From positions 96,103,342 to 96,167,341 of the forward strand of contig CM043953.1 in the NCBI GenBank assembly GCA_014529385.2: a DNA stretch of 64,000 nt, read 5' to 3'. Positions 1 through 13,019 of this stretch are shown here, piece after piece. The translations under genes were made by a program, and so were the position numbers. Positions within the stretch are counted from its first letter, which is position 1; each line of letters starts with the position of its first letter. The notes beneath the pieces were generated by a model. It searched no databases. It saw nothing but the letters and a program-made list of their open reading frames with translations, and was not told the origin of the DNA. This stretch comes from Adiantum capillus-veneris (Eukaryota > Streptophyta > Polypodiopsida > Polypodiales > Pteridaceae).

Positions 1-143
1 CGTTGTGCATGTCGAGCCAAAGTGACCTGGATCCTCTGATGCAGCCTTTATCGATGTTGTGTAGTCTGGTCTCCGTAGTCGTGGGCGTCTGGATCTCCCT
101 AGCTTAGTCGCTCATTCGACCAGTAGAGAGATAGGAAAGTAGA
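1..143. other. Unassigned sequence at left edge
   Basis: No ORF, RNA gene or repeat was recognised here. It is the unique-looking flank to the left of the GA microsatellite in which the LINE array sits. Confidence 0.4.
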
Positions 144-144
144 G

Positions 145-199
<55 letters not shown>

Positions 200-210
200 T
201 AGATAGATAG
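144..210. repeat. (GA)n microsatellite passing into (GATA)n
   Basis: About 50 bp of GA repeat runs directly into four to five GATA units. The GATA part abuts the 3' end of LINE copy A and is read here as the tail of that LINE. A long GA tract also lies at the far right side of the LINE array (from 9413), so the array appears to sit inside GA microsatellite DNA. Confidence 0.85.
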
Positions 211-263
211 TTCTATTATCGTCCTGGGAGGTCAAATATGACCTATGGGACCAAATGAACATT

Positions 264-3200
264 TCACGTGGTGTGAGTGGAGTTCATAAGTGACTCTCGA
301 TGCTCAAAACTGGTTAAAATGAGCGTCGCAATAGAGAGTCCACATCGTGGTTGGGAGAGGAAGGTATGTAGGGAGAGCTCATGGCTGAATATATGGGGAA
401 AAGAGGACCTAATGTGGTCAAAAGCTGAGCACTCAAGTAGTGTGTGGTACTCATTCTCTCGCACTTGACGAGGGCATAAGGTGCAAAGTCGATGACACTC
501 CTCGCCAGTGCCCCAACGTCCTGTCTCGCAGCGTAGAGAATGGGAGCTAAGACGAATGGAGGCAATGGTGCGGATCGCACTCAACGGGATGGGATCAAGG
601 ATGTAGGAATGGGTTCGGTTACCTCGTTCTGAGAAGAAGAGAGATTTGTAGTTTGGGGCAATGTATGTGGTGTAATGGCTGAAGCGAGAACCTCCGGATT
701 TCTCCCAAGCCATGATACATTGGCGTTGTAAGAAGGCCTCATTAACTTGGGAGTCGATTGACGCATCCTTGACCAAGTGACATGCATCCCATCTTCCAAA
801 CCATTTCTTGATATCAAGCATCCACCCCGAACTTACTATTTTGCTCTTGCATGTCTTTTGAACCTTTTGACTTGCTTCATATGTGATTCTAGGAAGTCGA
901 TGCAAAGGGCTACGCTGTGTCTTACGCATGTACTCCACAACCCTTTCCATGCCCAAGACCTCAATGGGAAGCGATCCAGACTCAAGAAGTAAGAGCATGT
1001 AGGGTGTTTGTGTCTTGACTTGGAGAAAGTTGGTGAGAAAACGCTTTTGGACATTCTCAAACTCTTTCCAAGTAGACTTCCCGATGCTTCCACCCCACAC
1101 CTCCACTCCATAAAGAAGCACCGGTGTCACCAATGTGTCAAAGAGGTACTTTTTGAGAGCCCAACACTTGATCTCTCCTGCATTGCACATGTTCTCAAAT
1201 GCATAATAAGCCCTCTTTCTGGCTTCCAAGCGACGCATTACACAATCCTTCCATTTATGATTGGATGGAACCTCAAGGCCAAGGTACTTGAAGTGATCTA
1301 CCACTTCAAGTTTCTCATTGTTGTATACAATGCATGGATTTTCGTCATTGAGGGTCTTTACAAGCATAACCTTGGTTTTGGATCCATTCACGATCAGCCC
1401 GCTATGTAGGCAAAAGTGTTCCAAGACACTCATAAGCTTTTGTGCATCTTCTAAGGTATGTGCCAAGAGCACTACATCATCGGCATAAAGCAAAATCATG
1501 ATCACCGCATTTCCAATCTTAACCTCTTCTATGCCTTCTTGCTGCATAAAATCAAGAACCATGTATTCCAATTCATCAATGAGTAGCCCAAAGAGGGTTG
1601 GGGAAAGTGGGCATCCTTGTTTGACACCAATAGTGCTTGCAAAAAATTCTGAAATTCCATCTCCCATACGTAATCGACATATCACTTTTTGGTAGATGCG
1701 AAAGACTGCATGCATAAATTCTCTCGGCACTTGAAGGCTTTGCATACGTCTCCAAAGATTTCCTCACGGTACCATGTCAAAAGCTTTCTTGAAATCCACA
1801 AAGCAACAATACAACTTTTTTCCTTTCAATCAAGACGCTTCCATAAGAACTCCAAGAGTGACAAGGTGATCAATAGTGCTATGATGCTTTCAAAAACCTG
1901 CTTGGCCAAGCGCACGTTTGCCATTCTTTTCAGCCCATTTACTTATCTTCATCTCCATGATACATCCAAATAACTTTGCCATCAAAGAACCAACCATTAT
2001 AGTGCGATAGTTGTTCACATTGTTTACATCTCCTCCTTTGTACAAAGGTTTGATCCAATTTGCACTCCAATCATGAGGCATGCCATACTGAAGTGCAAGG
2101 TTAAACATATCGCATATCCAATATCGTGTTTTCTTGCTTGTCCATTTAATCATTTCAGCCTTGACACCTTGAAGGTCACCTGCCTTGGTAGCAAGTTTCT
2201 CAAGCGCGCGGCATACATCTTCAATGGTAAAGAAGGGAGACATAAACGGAAGGGAGCTACAACACTCCATCTTATCAACATTGGGTTGCTCATAGAGGTT
2301 CTTACAATGCATATACATATCCTCAAGAGTCAAGCCACCAAAGCTCTCAACGCGCTTGCCTTTTAGATTTTGCCAAAACTTGCCACATGCATGTGCTTTC
2401 TCTTGTGCTAAAAGAAGTTGTTTTTCGACTTCCCACCTTCTCCTCTTCTTTTGAACAAGTGCTTTGTACGTGTGTGAACATTCCAAGTAAACTTCCTTGT
2501 CTTTGATTGCATCCAATCTTAGCAAGTGTTTTCGGGCTTGACTACATTCCATGTCAAACCATTTCTTCTTGGTGCTACCCTTCTTAGACCTTTTGCAAGA
2601 CATGTGTTTCGCCGAAAAGCATTCCTTCGCACAAGAGAAAATTACTTCTTTGAAAACTTTCCACTTGCATTCTAATGTTGGGCTCCCTTGATGCTCTATC
2701 ATGCTTAACATTTGGTCCACCATATCAGCATATATAAGTGCTCGTTTGAAGTCTAGACGTAGGTAGAAATGATTCACATCATGATTGGAGGCTACATGCT
2801 CGGGCCGGTTACCACACTTGAGGTCAATACATAACATCCTATGATCCGATTCCGGATTCCATTCACCAAGTGTAAAGCTTTGTATGCATTCTAGAGTGGC
2901 TTCTGAGAACAACATATAGTCAATCACGCTAGCACCATTCTGCTTTCTACATGTAAAGTCATTGGTGCCTTGCCATAGAGATACACCATTTGCAATGAGC
3001 ATTCCTGTACTATTGCACATATGTAGAAGTGACTTTCCATAGTGATCCACTTCTTTTGCATCATTAGAACTTCGATTATACATGTATGAGTCATCCACTC
3101 TTCTTGAGACATGCGGCATGTCGACTTGTTGTGTGTCGTGTTGTAACATCTTTGTGCGAGCATTCATGTCTCCAAAAACAATGACGTCACCTTGATCCTT

Positions 3201-3641
3201 GTAATGAGCAATGTCTTCCTCTAGTTCAACAAAGGGCTGATCTCTATCCATATTCAAGCGAGCATAAAAGTTGGAGTCATAGTGAGGAATGTAGCAGCCG
3301 GCGACAAACATGACTTGACCATTTGGTGGGCTGATTTTCAGCCATAAGTAGCGTTTATACTTATCTTCTTTGACAATGGAAACATCTTTCAAACCCTTTT
3401 TGGTCATACATGCTACGTCTCCTTGGCCTCTTCGTTGCTTTGCATTTTTGGCCCACATCAAAGAATGCACATCGTATTTGTCAAATCCAAGAATTCGTTG
3501 CGCGTCATGCTCCCATGTTTCGACAAGAAGTATCGCATCGGAGTCATTGGTAAGCTCATCAATGCCAATTCCCGCATTCCATGGATACCCGTTACAATTC
3601 CAAAAGCTTATTCGCAAGCGTGAGTTGGTCTCATAGATCAT
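264..3641 (-). pseudogene. LINE copy A ORF2: endonuclease and reverse transcriptase (broken)
   Basis: The ATG lies at 3641, 6 nt after the ORF1 stop. The N-terminal 250 residues carry AP-endonuclease motifs: WNCNG near residue 16, LVETW, VFGDMNART, VIDYM and ESDHR, which supply the metal-binding Asn/Glu/Asp and the SDH triad. The RT domain follows, with NNYRTIMVGS and FVDFKKAFD in the copy C equivalent and LLYADDVVLL downstream. The C-terminus has a Cys-X2-Cys-X9-His-X4-Cys knuckle (around CTLCPRQ). Two in-frame TGA codons split it, one after ALGQAGF (about 1890) and one after the MVP motif (about 1767). Both are CGA (Arg) in copy C, so both are CpG transitions. The protein would nick target DNA and reverse-transcribe the LINE RNA; this copy cannot. 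Confidence 0.9.
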
Positions 3642-3647
3642 GTGTCC

Positions 3648-4579
3648 CTATTTGTTGGGTGGACTTGCATCCTCCTCAAGTGCCTTTTCTTCTTGAGATG
3701 ATACCTTAACCTTCTTGCTTCTTTCCTCGTATGCTTTGCGACGTACATTTTGTTGCATAAAAGTGCGATTCTCATATACATTACAACCTGTTCCTTTGAG
3801 GTAGATCCAACCATTGTCAAGGATGATCTTTCTCTTTACCTCATCAGCCATGGTACATACAATAGGTCTTTCTCCCGAGCGAGGGACTCCTTGTTTTCCA
3901 ACTCGATGTGCACCATAAGCCATGATTCCTGACATGCCAAAGTGTGTAGCAAAAAACTCTTCAATAGCAACCGCAAGAGATTGGGGTGTTTCCATGCTTT
4001 CCTCCTTGATTCCACGAATGACGATGTTCTTTGAGCGTTTTTGTCATTCTTGCAATTCTTGAGTGTCCACATTCTCTACATTCTTTGCTTGGACAACGGC
4101 TTGCGTGATAGGAGATGTAGAAACCACATTATCCTTACATATATCAGCCCATGATTTGGATGCATTTCTCATCTCACATACATCATGTCGTATTGTATCT
4201 ATCGTTTCCTCTTTCAATACATGATCACTCTCAACTTTGCTCAAGCGCTCTTTCACTACATTCATGTCAACAAGAGAGCGTTTACATTCTTGAACTTCAT
4301 TCTCAAGATGCATCAAGCGTGTTGTTTGCATTTCAAGAACCTTCTTGAGGTGCTCATTCTCCACAACGAGAACTCTTAAAGTACCATTCTCCATTGCAAG
4401 TGCGCGCAACTCTTCACCTTGCTTGTTGACGGTTTCTTGTAACGAGATCAAGTAAGCCATGATCATTGCTTCCGTTGTTGTAGACGATGTGGTTGGATTA
4501 GCAGCCAAATTCCTTGGAGATTTTGCATCATTCTCCATGGCGAGTGTGGCTTTTCCACCCTTGCGAGTTTTTTCTGACA
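3648..4579 (-). pseudogene. LINE copy A ORF1: coiled-coil nucleic-acid-binding protein (broken)
   Basis: About 310 codons. The N-terminal third is rich in heptad-like Leu/Glu stretches (LISLQETVNKQGEELRALAM and following), typical of the trimerising coiled coil of L1 ORF1 proteins. The C-terminal part contains NIVIRGI and a basic Lys/Arg-rich tail, consistent with an RRM/CTD-type RNA chaperone, though no exact family was confirmed. An in-frame TGA at 4044 replaces the CGA (Arg) seen in copy C. The initiator codon is missing because the insertion is truncated right at it. Confidence 0.8.
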
Positions 4580-4580
4580 G

Positions 4581-4768
4581 ATAGATAGATAGATAGATAG
4601 TTCTAGTATCGTCCTCGGAGGTCAAAAATGACCTATGGGACCAAATGAACATGTCACGTGGTGTGAGTGGAGTTCATAAGTGACTCTCGATGCTCAAAAA
4701 TGGCTGAAATGAGCGTCGCAATAGAGAGTCCACATTGTGGTTGGGAGAGGAAGGTATGCAGGGACAGA
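4581..4768 (-). mobile_element. LINE copy B, 5'-truncated 3' stub
   Basis: A (GATA)n tract at 4581-4603 is followed by about 165 bp that match the 3' end of copies A and C (the final ORF2 codons and 3' UTR). The match stops abruptly and the GATA tail of copy C begins. This is a severely 5'-truncated insertion of the same LINE family, wedged between two long copies in the same orientation. Confidence 0.88.
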
Positions 4769-4840
4769 GAGATAGATAGATAGATAGTTCTATTATCGTC
4801 CTGGGAGGTCAAATATGACCTATGGGACCAAATGAACATG

Positions 4841-7800
4841 TCACGTGGTGTGAGTGGAGTTCATAAGTGACTCTCGATGCTCAAAAATGGCTGAAATGAG
4901 CGTCGCAATAGAGAGTCCACATTGTGGTTGGGAGAGGAAGGTATGTAGGGAGAGATCATGGCTGAATATATGGGGAAAAGAGGACCTAATGTGGTCAAAA
5001 GCTGAGCACTCAAGTAGTGTGTGGTACTCACTCTCTCGCACTTGACGAGGGCATAAGGTGCAAAGTCGATGACACTCCTCGCCAGTGCCCCAACGTCCTG
5101 TCTCGCAGCGTAGAGAATGGGAGCTAAGACGAATGGAGGCAATGGTGCGGATCGCACTCAACGGGATGGGCTCAAGGATGTAGGAATGGGTTCGATTACC
5201 TCGTTTCGAGAAGAAGAGAGATTTGTAGTTTGGGGCAACGTGTGTGGTGTAATGGCTGAAGCGAGAACCTCCGGATTTCTCCCAAGCCGTGATACATTGG
5301 CGTTGTAAGAAGGCCTCATTAACTTGGGAATTGATCGACGCATCCTTGACCAAGCCGTGATACATTGGCGTTGTAAGAAGGCCTCATTAACTTGGGCATC
5401 GATCGACGCATCCTTGACCAAGTGACATGCATCCCATCTTCCAAACCATTTCTTGATATCAAGCATCCACCCCGAACTTAGTATTTTGCTCTTGCATGTC
5501 TTTTGAACCATTTGACTTGCTTCATATGCGATTCTAGGAAGTCGATGCAAAGGGCTACGTTGTGTCTGACGCATGTACTCCACAACCCTTTGCATGCCCA
5601 AGACCTCAATGGGAAGCAATCCGGACTCAAGAAGTAAGAGCATGTAGGGTGTTTGTGTTTTGACTTGGAGAAAATTGGTGAGAAAACGCTTTTGGACATT
5701 CTCAAACTCTTTCCAAGTAGACTTTTCGATGCTTCCACCCCACACCTCCACTCCATAAAGAAGCACCGGTGTCACCAATGTGTCAAAGAGGTACTTTTTG
5801 AGAGCCCAACACTTGATCTCTTCTGCATTGCACATGTTCTCAAATGCATAATAGGCCCTCTTTCCGGCTTCCAAGCGACGCATTGCACAATCCTTCCATT
5901 TATGATTGGATGGAACCTCAAGGCCAAGGTACTTGAAGTGATCTACCACTTCAAGTTTCTCATTGTTATATACAATGCATGGATTTTCATCATTGAGGGT
6001 CTTTACAAGCATAACCTTGGTTTTGGATCCATTCACGATCATCCCGCTATGTAGGCAAAAGCGTTCCAAGACACTCATAAGCTTTTGTGCATCTTCTAAG
6101 GTATGTGCCAAGAGCACTACATCATCGGCATAAAGCAAAAGCATGATCACCGCATTTCCAATCTTAACCTCTTCTATGCCTTCTTGCTACATAAAGTCAA
6201 CAACCATGCATTCCAATTCATCAATGAGTAGCCTAAAGAGGGTTGGGGAAAGTGGGCATCCTTGTTTGACACCAATAGTGCTTGCAAAAAATTCTGAAAT
6301 TCCATCTCCTATACGTAATCGACATATCACTTTTTGGTAGATGCGAAACACTGCATGCATAAATTCTCTCGGCACTTGAAGGCTTTGCATACGTCTCTAA
6401 AGATTTTCTCGCGGTACCATGTCAAAAGCTTTCTTGAAATCCACAAAGCAACAATACAACTTTTTTCCTTTCAATCGAGACGCTTCCATAAGAACTCGAA
6501 GAGTGACAAGGTGATCAATAGTGCTATGATGCTTTCGAAAACCTGCTTGGCCAAGGGCACGTTTGCCATTCTTTTCAGCCCATTCACTTATCTTCATCTC
6601 CATGATACATCCAAATAACTTTGCCATTAAAGAACCAACCATTATAGTGCGATAGTTGTTCACATTGTTTACATCTCCTCCTTTGTACAAAGGTTTGATC
6701 CAATTTGCACTCCAATCATGAGGCATGCCATACTGAAGTGAAAGGTTAAACATATCGCATATCCAATATCGTATTTTCTTGCTTGTCCATTTAATCATTT
6801 CAGCCTTGACACCTTGAAGGTCACCTGCCTTACGAGTAGCAAGTTTCTCAAGCGCGCGGCATACATCTTCAATGGTAAAAAAGGGAGACATAAACGGAAG
6901 GGAGCTACAACACTCCATCTTATCAACATTGGGTTGCTCATAGAGATTCTTACAATGTATATACATATCCACAAGAGTCAAGTCACCAAAGCTCTCAACG
7001 CGCTTGCCTTTTAGATTTTGCCAAAACTTGCCACATGCATGTGCTTTCTCTTGTGCTAAAAGAAGTTGTTTTTCGACTTCCCACCTTCTCCTCTTCTTTT
7101 GAACAAGTGCTTTGTATGTGTGTGAACATTCCAAATAAACTTCCTTGTCTTTGATTGCATCCAATCTTAGCAAGTGTTTTCGGGCTAGACTACATTCCAT
7201 GTCAAACCATTTCTTCTTGGTGCTACCCTTCTTAGACCTTTTGCAAGACATGTGTTTCACCGAAAAGCATTCCTTCGCACAAGAGAAAATTACTTCTTTG
7301 AAAACTTTCCACTTGCATTCTAATGTTGGGCTCTCTTGATGCTCTATCATGCTTAACATTTGGTCCGCCATATCAGCATATATAAGTGCTCGTTTGAAGT
7401 TTAGGCGTAGGTACAAATGATTCACATCATGATTGGAGGCTACATGCTCGGGCCGTTTACCGCACTTGAGGTCAATACATAACATCCTATGATCCGATTC
7501 CGGATTCCATTCACCAAGTGTAAATCTTTGTATGCATTCAAAATGGCTTCCGAGAACAACAGATAGTCAATCACGCTAGCACCGTTGTGCTTTCTACATG
7601 TAAAGTCATTGGTGCCTTGCCATAGAGATACACCATTTGCAATGAGCATTCCGGTACTATTGCACATATGTAGAAGTGACTTTCCATAGTGATCCACTTC
7701 TTTTGCATCATTAGAACTTCGATTATACATGTATGAGTCATCCATTCTTCTTGAGACATGCGGCATGTCTACTTGTTGTGTGTCGTGTTGTAGCATATTT

Positions 7801-8288
7801 GTGCGAGCATTCATGTCTCCAAAAACAATGACTTCACCTTGATCCTTGTAATGAGCAATGTCTTCCTCTAGTTCAACAAAGGGCTGATCTCTATCCATAT
7901 TCAAGCAAGCATAAAATTTGGAGTCATAGTGAGGAATGTAGCAACCGGCCACAAACATGACTTGACCATTTGGTGGGCTGATTTTCAGCCATAAGTAGCG
8001 TTTATACTTATCTTCTTTGACAATGGAAACATCTTTCAAACCCTTTTTGGTCATACATACTATGCCTCCTTGGCCTCTTCGTTGCTTTGCATTTTTGGCC
8101 CACATCAAAGAATGCACATCGTATTTGTCAAATCCAAGAATTCGTTGCGCATCATGCTCCCATGTTTCGACAAGAAGTATCACATCGGAGTCATTGGTAA
8201 GCTCATCAATGCCAATTCCCGCATTCCATGGATACCCATTACAATTCCAAAAGCTTATTCGCAAGCGTGAGTTGGTCTCATAGATCAT
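4841..8288 (-). pseudogene. LINE copy C ORF2: endonuclease and reverse transcriptase (broken)
   Basis: ATG at 8288, 6 nt after the ORF1 stop. Endonuclease motifs match copy A, including VFGDMNARTN. A frameshift near 7540 moves the frame before the SDH motif. RT motifs NNYRTIMVGS, FVDFKKAFDMVPRENL, GVKQGCPLSP and LLYADDVVLL are visible. In-frame TAG codons occur at about 6391 (Trp in copy A) and about 6187 (Gln in copy A). A 68-bp direct duplication (5283-5350 and 5351-5418) shifts the frame again before the C-terminal CCHC knuckle, so the knuckle is read only from a separate frame. Confidence 0.9.
5283..5418. repeat. 68-bp tandem duplication inside LINE copy C
   Basis: Two adjacent copies of a 68-bp segment starting CAAGCCGTGATACATTGG, at 5283 and 5351, differing at a few bases (gaattg versus catcg). 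The corresponding region is single in copy A. Because 68 is not a multiple of three, it frameshifts ORF2. Confidence 0.9.
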
Positions 8289-8294
8289 GTGTCC

Positions 8295-9226
8295 CTATTT
8301 GTTGGGTGGACTTGCATCCTCCTTAAGTGGCTTTTCTTCTTGAGGTGATACCTTAACCTTCTTGCTTCTTTCCTCATATTCCTTGAGACGTACATTTTGT
8401 TGCATAATAGTGCGATCCTCATATACATTACAACCTGTTCCTTTGAGGTAGATCCAACCATTGTCAAGGATGATCTTTCTCTTTACCTCATCAGCCATGG
8501 TACATACAATAGGTCTTTCTCCCGAGCGAGGGACTCCTTGTTTTCCAACTCGGTGTGCACCATAAGCCATGATTCCTGACATGCCAAAGTGTGTAGCAAA
8601 AAACTCTTCAGTAGCAACTGCAAGAGATTGGGGTGTTTCCATGCTTTCCTCCTTGATTCCACGAATGACGATGTTCTTTGAGCGTTTTTGTCGTTCGTGC
8701 AATTCTTGAGTGTCCACATTCTCTACATTCTTTGCTTGGACAACGGCTTGCGTGATAGGAGATGTAGAAACCACATTATCCTTACATATATCAGCCCATG
8801 TTTGGATGCATTTCTCATCTCACATACATCATGTCGTATTGTATCTATCGTTTCCTCTTTCAATACATGATCACTCTCAACTTTGCTCAAGCGCTCTTTC
8901 AATACATTCATGTCAACAAGAGAGCATTTACATTCTTGAACTTCATTCTCAAGATGCATCAAGTGTGTTGTTTGCATTTCAAGAACCTTCTTGAGGTGCT
9001 CATTCTCCACAACGAGAACTCTTAAAGTACCATTCTCCATTCCAAGTGCGCGCAACTCTTCACCTTGTATGTTGACGGTTTCTTGTAACGAGATCAAGTA
9101 AGCCATGATCATTGCTTCCGTTGTTGTAGATGATGTGGTTGGATTAGCATCCAAACTCCTTGGATATTTTGCATCATTCTCCATGGCGAGTGTGGCTTTT
9201 CCACCCTTGCGAGTTTTGTCTGACAT
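8295..9226 (-). pseudogene. LINE copy C ORF1 (single-base frameshift)
   Basis: The start is placed at the ATG at 9226, giving MSDKTRKGGKATLAM; the upstream open stretch has no ATG. The first 130 codons form the same coiled-coil region as copy A. A one-base deletion near 8801, relative to copy A, shifts the frame. The remainder (8774-8295) is open and includes NIVIRGI and a Lys/Arg/Glu-rich tail. It has the CGA codon that became TGA in copy A, so the two copies carry independent lesions. Confidence 0.85.
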
Positions 9227-9410
9227 TGCATTTAAGTCGGCAACAAAAACGCAAAGTTTTGACAGTTTTTTCAGTTCTGAGATGTTGTTACAGCAAAGCC
9301 TTCCATTACACAAAAAACTTCTGTCTTTACATCAATGCGTAGAGGGCTTCGTGCTCTTCGATTGAGGCTATAGATCACCTAAATCGGAGTTCGGATGAGC
9401 AAGTTATGGT

Positions 9411-10195
<785 letters not shown>

Positions 10196-10688
10196 GTTGG
10201 TTGACAAATTGTGTGAAAAGGACAGAAACTCTCTCTATCCCTCTGTCACTCCCTCTAGAAGAAACTATGGAACTAAAAGAGGCAAAGGGTTTTTTCCTGC
10301 TACATGCATTGCCATGTACACCTGGGAGTGCACGTATATGTCTACCCATATAGGATTTGACCAATAAAGACGAGATTTTGACCCGGTGGTCCTGATCTTC
10401 GTACACCTCTGGACCATGTGTACTAATCATTGTAGATGGCAACGTCATCAACTTACATGGAGGAAAAGATTGTATGCTCGTACACGCTCTGCAAGTATCA
10501 AATCCTTCGCAAGCTTAGGATATGTAATGAGCATGTGCACAAGTACGGAGAGTTTGCTAGAGAAACCGTATAGAATCTACGATATGACTCCTACGGAACG
10601 GGCATTGATTTTCGCGACATAGTACCTACATCTGAAGAGAGAGAGAAAAAGGATTATGCATGAAGGTCCGACCAATATATAGCCAAGG
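10196..10688. other. No supported gene
   Basis: Open stretches of 78 and 104 codons are present, but they resemble nothing recognised and have no gene-like context. This may be the 5' part of the CACTA element that follows. Confidence 0.35.
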
Positions 10689-13018
10689 ATGGAAGAAAAA
10701 AAGGGCTTACAGACAGAAGACGACGGCATGGAGGAGATGCTGGATGCCTTCTTCTAGACAAGCGAGGAGAACGCTAACGAAGCAGCACCAGAAGCCGTGC
10801 GCCTATCTCCTGAAGACATGTTGAGGAAGTTGGCATGTCAACCAATCTATGAAGGCGCCAAAATATATGTGCTTCGTACTTGTCTGGCGTTTTTGAATCT
10901 TCAGTCAGTGTATGGGTGGTCAGATGCAAGCGTCACTGCTTTGTTTAGTTACGTAATTAACAATTGAGATTTTCCGATTGCAACGGTGACGTGTTTGGAG
11001 AGCTTTTTAATTTAATGTGGCTTAAACAGGTTGTTGCGAGAGCAACTTCTCCCGGCTGGCAATGAAATGCTCCCCTCCAGGCCATATGCAAAGCAACTAT
11101 TGACCTCAGTTGGCTTGGACTACAACAAGATTCATGCATGTCCAAATAATTGCATTCTTTTTCGCAATGAATTCGCAGATTGTCTGTCGTGTACAAGAGT
11201 GGCGTCGCCGATGGGAGCAACATGAGGGGCAACCTATTCCAGGAATGAAACGTTTTTCCATTCTCCATACGTTGCTGTACTGGGTTGATCTACTAATTAA
11301 CCATTTGCTCGATCTAATGCATATATTCAAGAATGTGGGAGAGCTCCTCTGGAAGACAATCATGAGAATGAAAGAGAATCGAGATTCACGAGATGAATTG
11401 AAGGCAGTTGGAAAGATGCCAGAGCTGTGACCTTTCACCAATGCAGCTGGCCAAACAAAACTTCCAAGAGCACCCTGGGTATTGCTAAAAAGCGAAGAGC
11501 GACAAGTTAAAAGGGTGATTTCAGAGTTCAGGACGCCAATAGGATATATGCGATGTCTCAAGACAGCATTCACTGTGACGATCAACTGTCAGGACTGAAA
11601 TCGCACGACTGGCATAAGTTCTTGCAATTCATTCTTCCAATTGCGATCAAGGGGTGTTTAACGAAGGAAGTGCGAACCTGCATATACAAGATTTCAGAGC
11701 TATGCGGTGGATCTCTTCCAAGGAGATACGGAAGGAATCGATTGCAGTCACAAGGGCTAACTCCATTGAGGCAGTTTGCATGATTGAGAAGTATCTACCC
11801 ACGAGCTGCCTAACTATCCAAATGGACTTGCTCGTCCACGTAGTAGATGAGGTTGCAGTGGCAGGTACAGTCCACAACCGTTGGATGTTCTTTCTAGAGA
11901 GGTTCATGAAAACACTTAAGGATTTTTTTCGCCAAAAAGCGCATCCAGAGGGGAGCATGGCAGAAGGATGGTTGGTGCAAGAGTCTCTTATCTTGACGAT
12001 CGAATTTCTATCCGTTTCTGACCCAGAAATTCCTCGACTGTGGAGCGATGAGGAGGATGCAAGACTGGTGGGAGAGGAGCCGCAAGGGCAAGGGGTGTCG
12101 AAGAAAATGAACGACGCCATGCGAGAAAAGATCATGAAGTTCTGTATACTAAATTCAGCGCCGATGCAAAAATGGCTTGAAAGGTACGAAGAAGAGAAAG
12201 AGAGACGCAATAGGGAGTGACACGATTTCAGGCAAAGCCGAACGACTAGAGGCTTACCCTTGATAGACTATCTCGCTCCTCTACCTTAATTCCCTACAAT
12301 GGCATGGTTGGACAAGACAGTGAGAGCAGCTCGACAGATCGGAGAACCAATATCTCTAGAAGAGGAGGAGCTGGCTATTGGATGTGACTAGAAGTATCAT
12401 ACATACATGGCACTGTGGTCACATGGAAAGCATTTCAGAACACAACAAATTGACAGCAGAAGAAACACGTTTGATAGTGGGGTAATGGTTAGTTTCATGA
12501 AAATGAGCAGGGCGAGTGTTGCCAGAGACACGAATGAGAGCACTAGCAACTTGGATTACTGTGGTCTGGTGTCAGATATCCTGAAAGTCAGCTTCAGGCG
12601 GTTTGAGATGTTTTTGTTGGATGTGAAGTGGTTTTAGGTGATTACTTCTGGTCGCAATGCAACAGTACGCAGAGATGGAAACAAGCTTGTGAAAATAGAT
12701 TCTACAAAGGTTTGGACAGATGCAAGCGACACATTTGCTCTCCCCGAACATTGTGAGCAAGCGGTCTTTGTACCGGACCCTTGAGAGCGACAATGGTGAT
12801 TTGTGGTTCAGGTTGCTCCAAGAAATAAACAATTATTTGAAGGGCAAGAGCTCCTGGAGGATAGTAGGTCAGACGACGTCCATACTACTTTGACATTAGA
12901 TGAGGAGGACGAAGGTATGGCAGAGGAAGCTGACAGATATACGAGAGATGACGTAGACGAGGCAGAATTGACACTTGTAGATGAAGATGCAATGGATGAA
13001 GACAATCTACCAGAATGA
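10689..13018 (+). pseudogene. CACTA (En/Spm) TNP2-like transposase, multiply broken
   Basis: Pieces of a TNP2/TNPD-type transposase follow in the right order. An N-terminal block is at 10830-10930 (YEGAKIYVLRTCLAFLNL). A KIHACPNNCILFRNE block at about 11130 contains the Cys pair of the TNP2 zinc region. DLLINHLLDLMHIFKNVGE, the Asp/His-bearing core, is at about 11290. GLKSHDWHKFLQFILP is at about 11590. A DUF4218 block at 11790-11990 has YLPTSC, LLVHVVDEV, RWMFFLERFMKTLK and HPEGSMAEG. A C-terminal DVKWF...QAVFVPDP block is at 12620-12790. Reading requires several frameshifts and skips stops (for example TAG near 10757), so it is a relic. The terminal CACTA inverted repeats were not located. 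Confidence 0.82.
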
Positions 13019-13019
13019 G

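Larger units (their letters stand above)
198..4579 (-). mobile_element. LINE retrotransposon copy A (L1-like, two ORFs)
   Basis: A near full-length non-LTR retrotransposon on the minus strand: ORF1 (coiled-coil, RNA-binding type), a 6-nt gap, then ORF2 (AP endonuclease plus reverse transcriptase), a short 3' UTR and a tail that reads (CTAT)n on the element strand rather than poly(A). The 5' end is cut exactly at the ORF1 start codon: compared with copy C the match ends inside the ATG and GATA repeats of the next LINE follow. The element is dead: ORF1 carries one in-frame TGA and ORF2 at least two. Confidence 0.92.
4770..9412 (-). mobile_element. LINE retrotransposon copy C, longest copy with 5' UTR
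   Basis: Same family as copy A and highly similar along its length. It keeps about 190 bp upstream of the ORF1 ATG (9227-9412), taken as the 5' UTR/internal promoter region; the GA microsatellite starts right after it. The 3' end again carries GATA repeats (4770-4789). It is inactivated by a 1-bp deletion in ORF1, a frameshift in the endonuclease-RT linker, two TAG stops in RT and a 68-bp tandem duplication near the ORF2 C-terminus. Confidence 0.92.

Noticed and set aside
1008-1409. 133-codon plus-strand frame, repeated at 5653-6054
   Set aside because: Antisense shadow of LINE ORF2 RT; present in both copies only because the LINE is.
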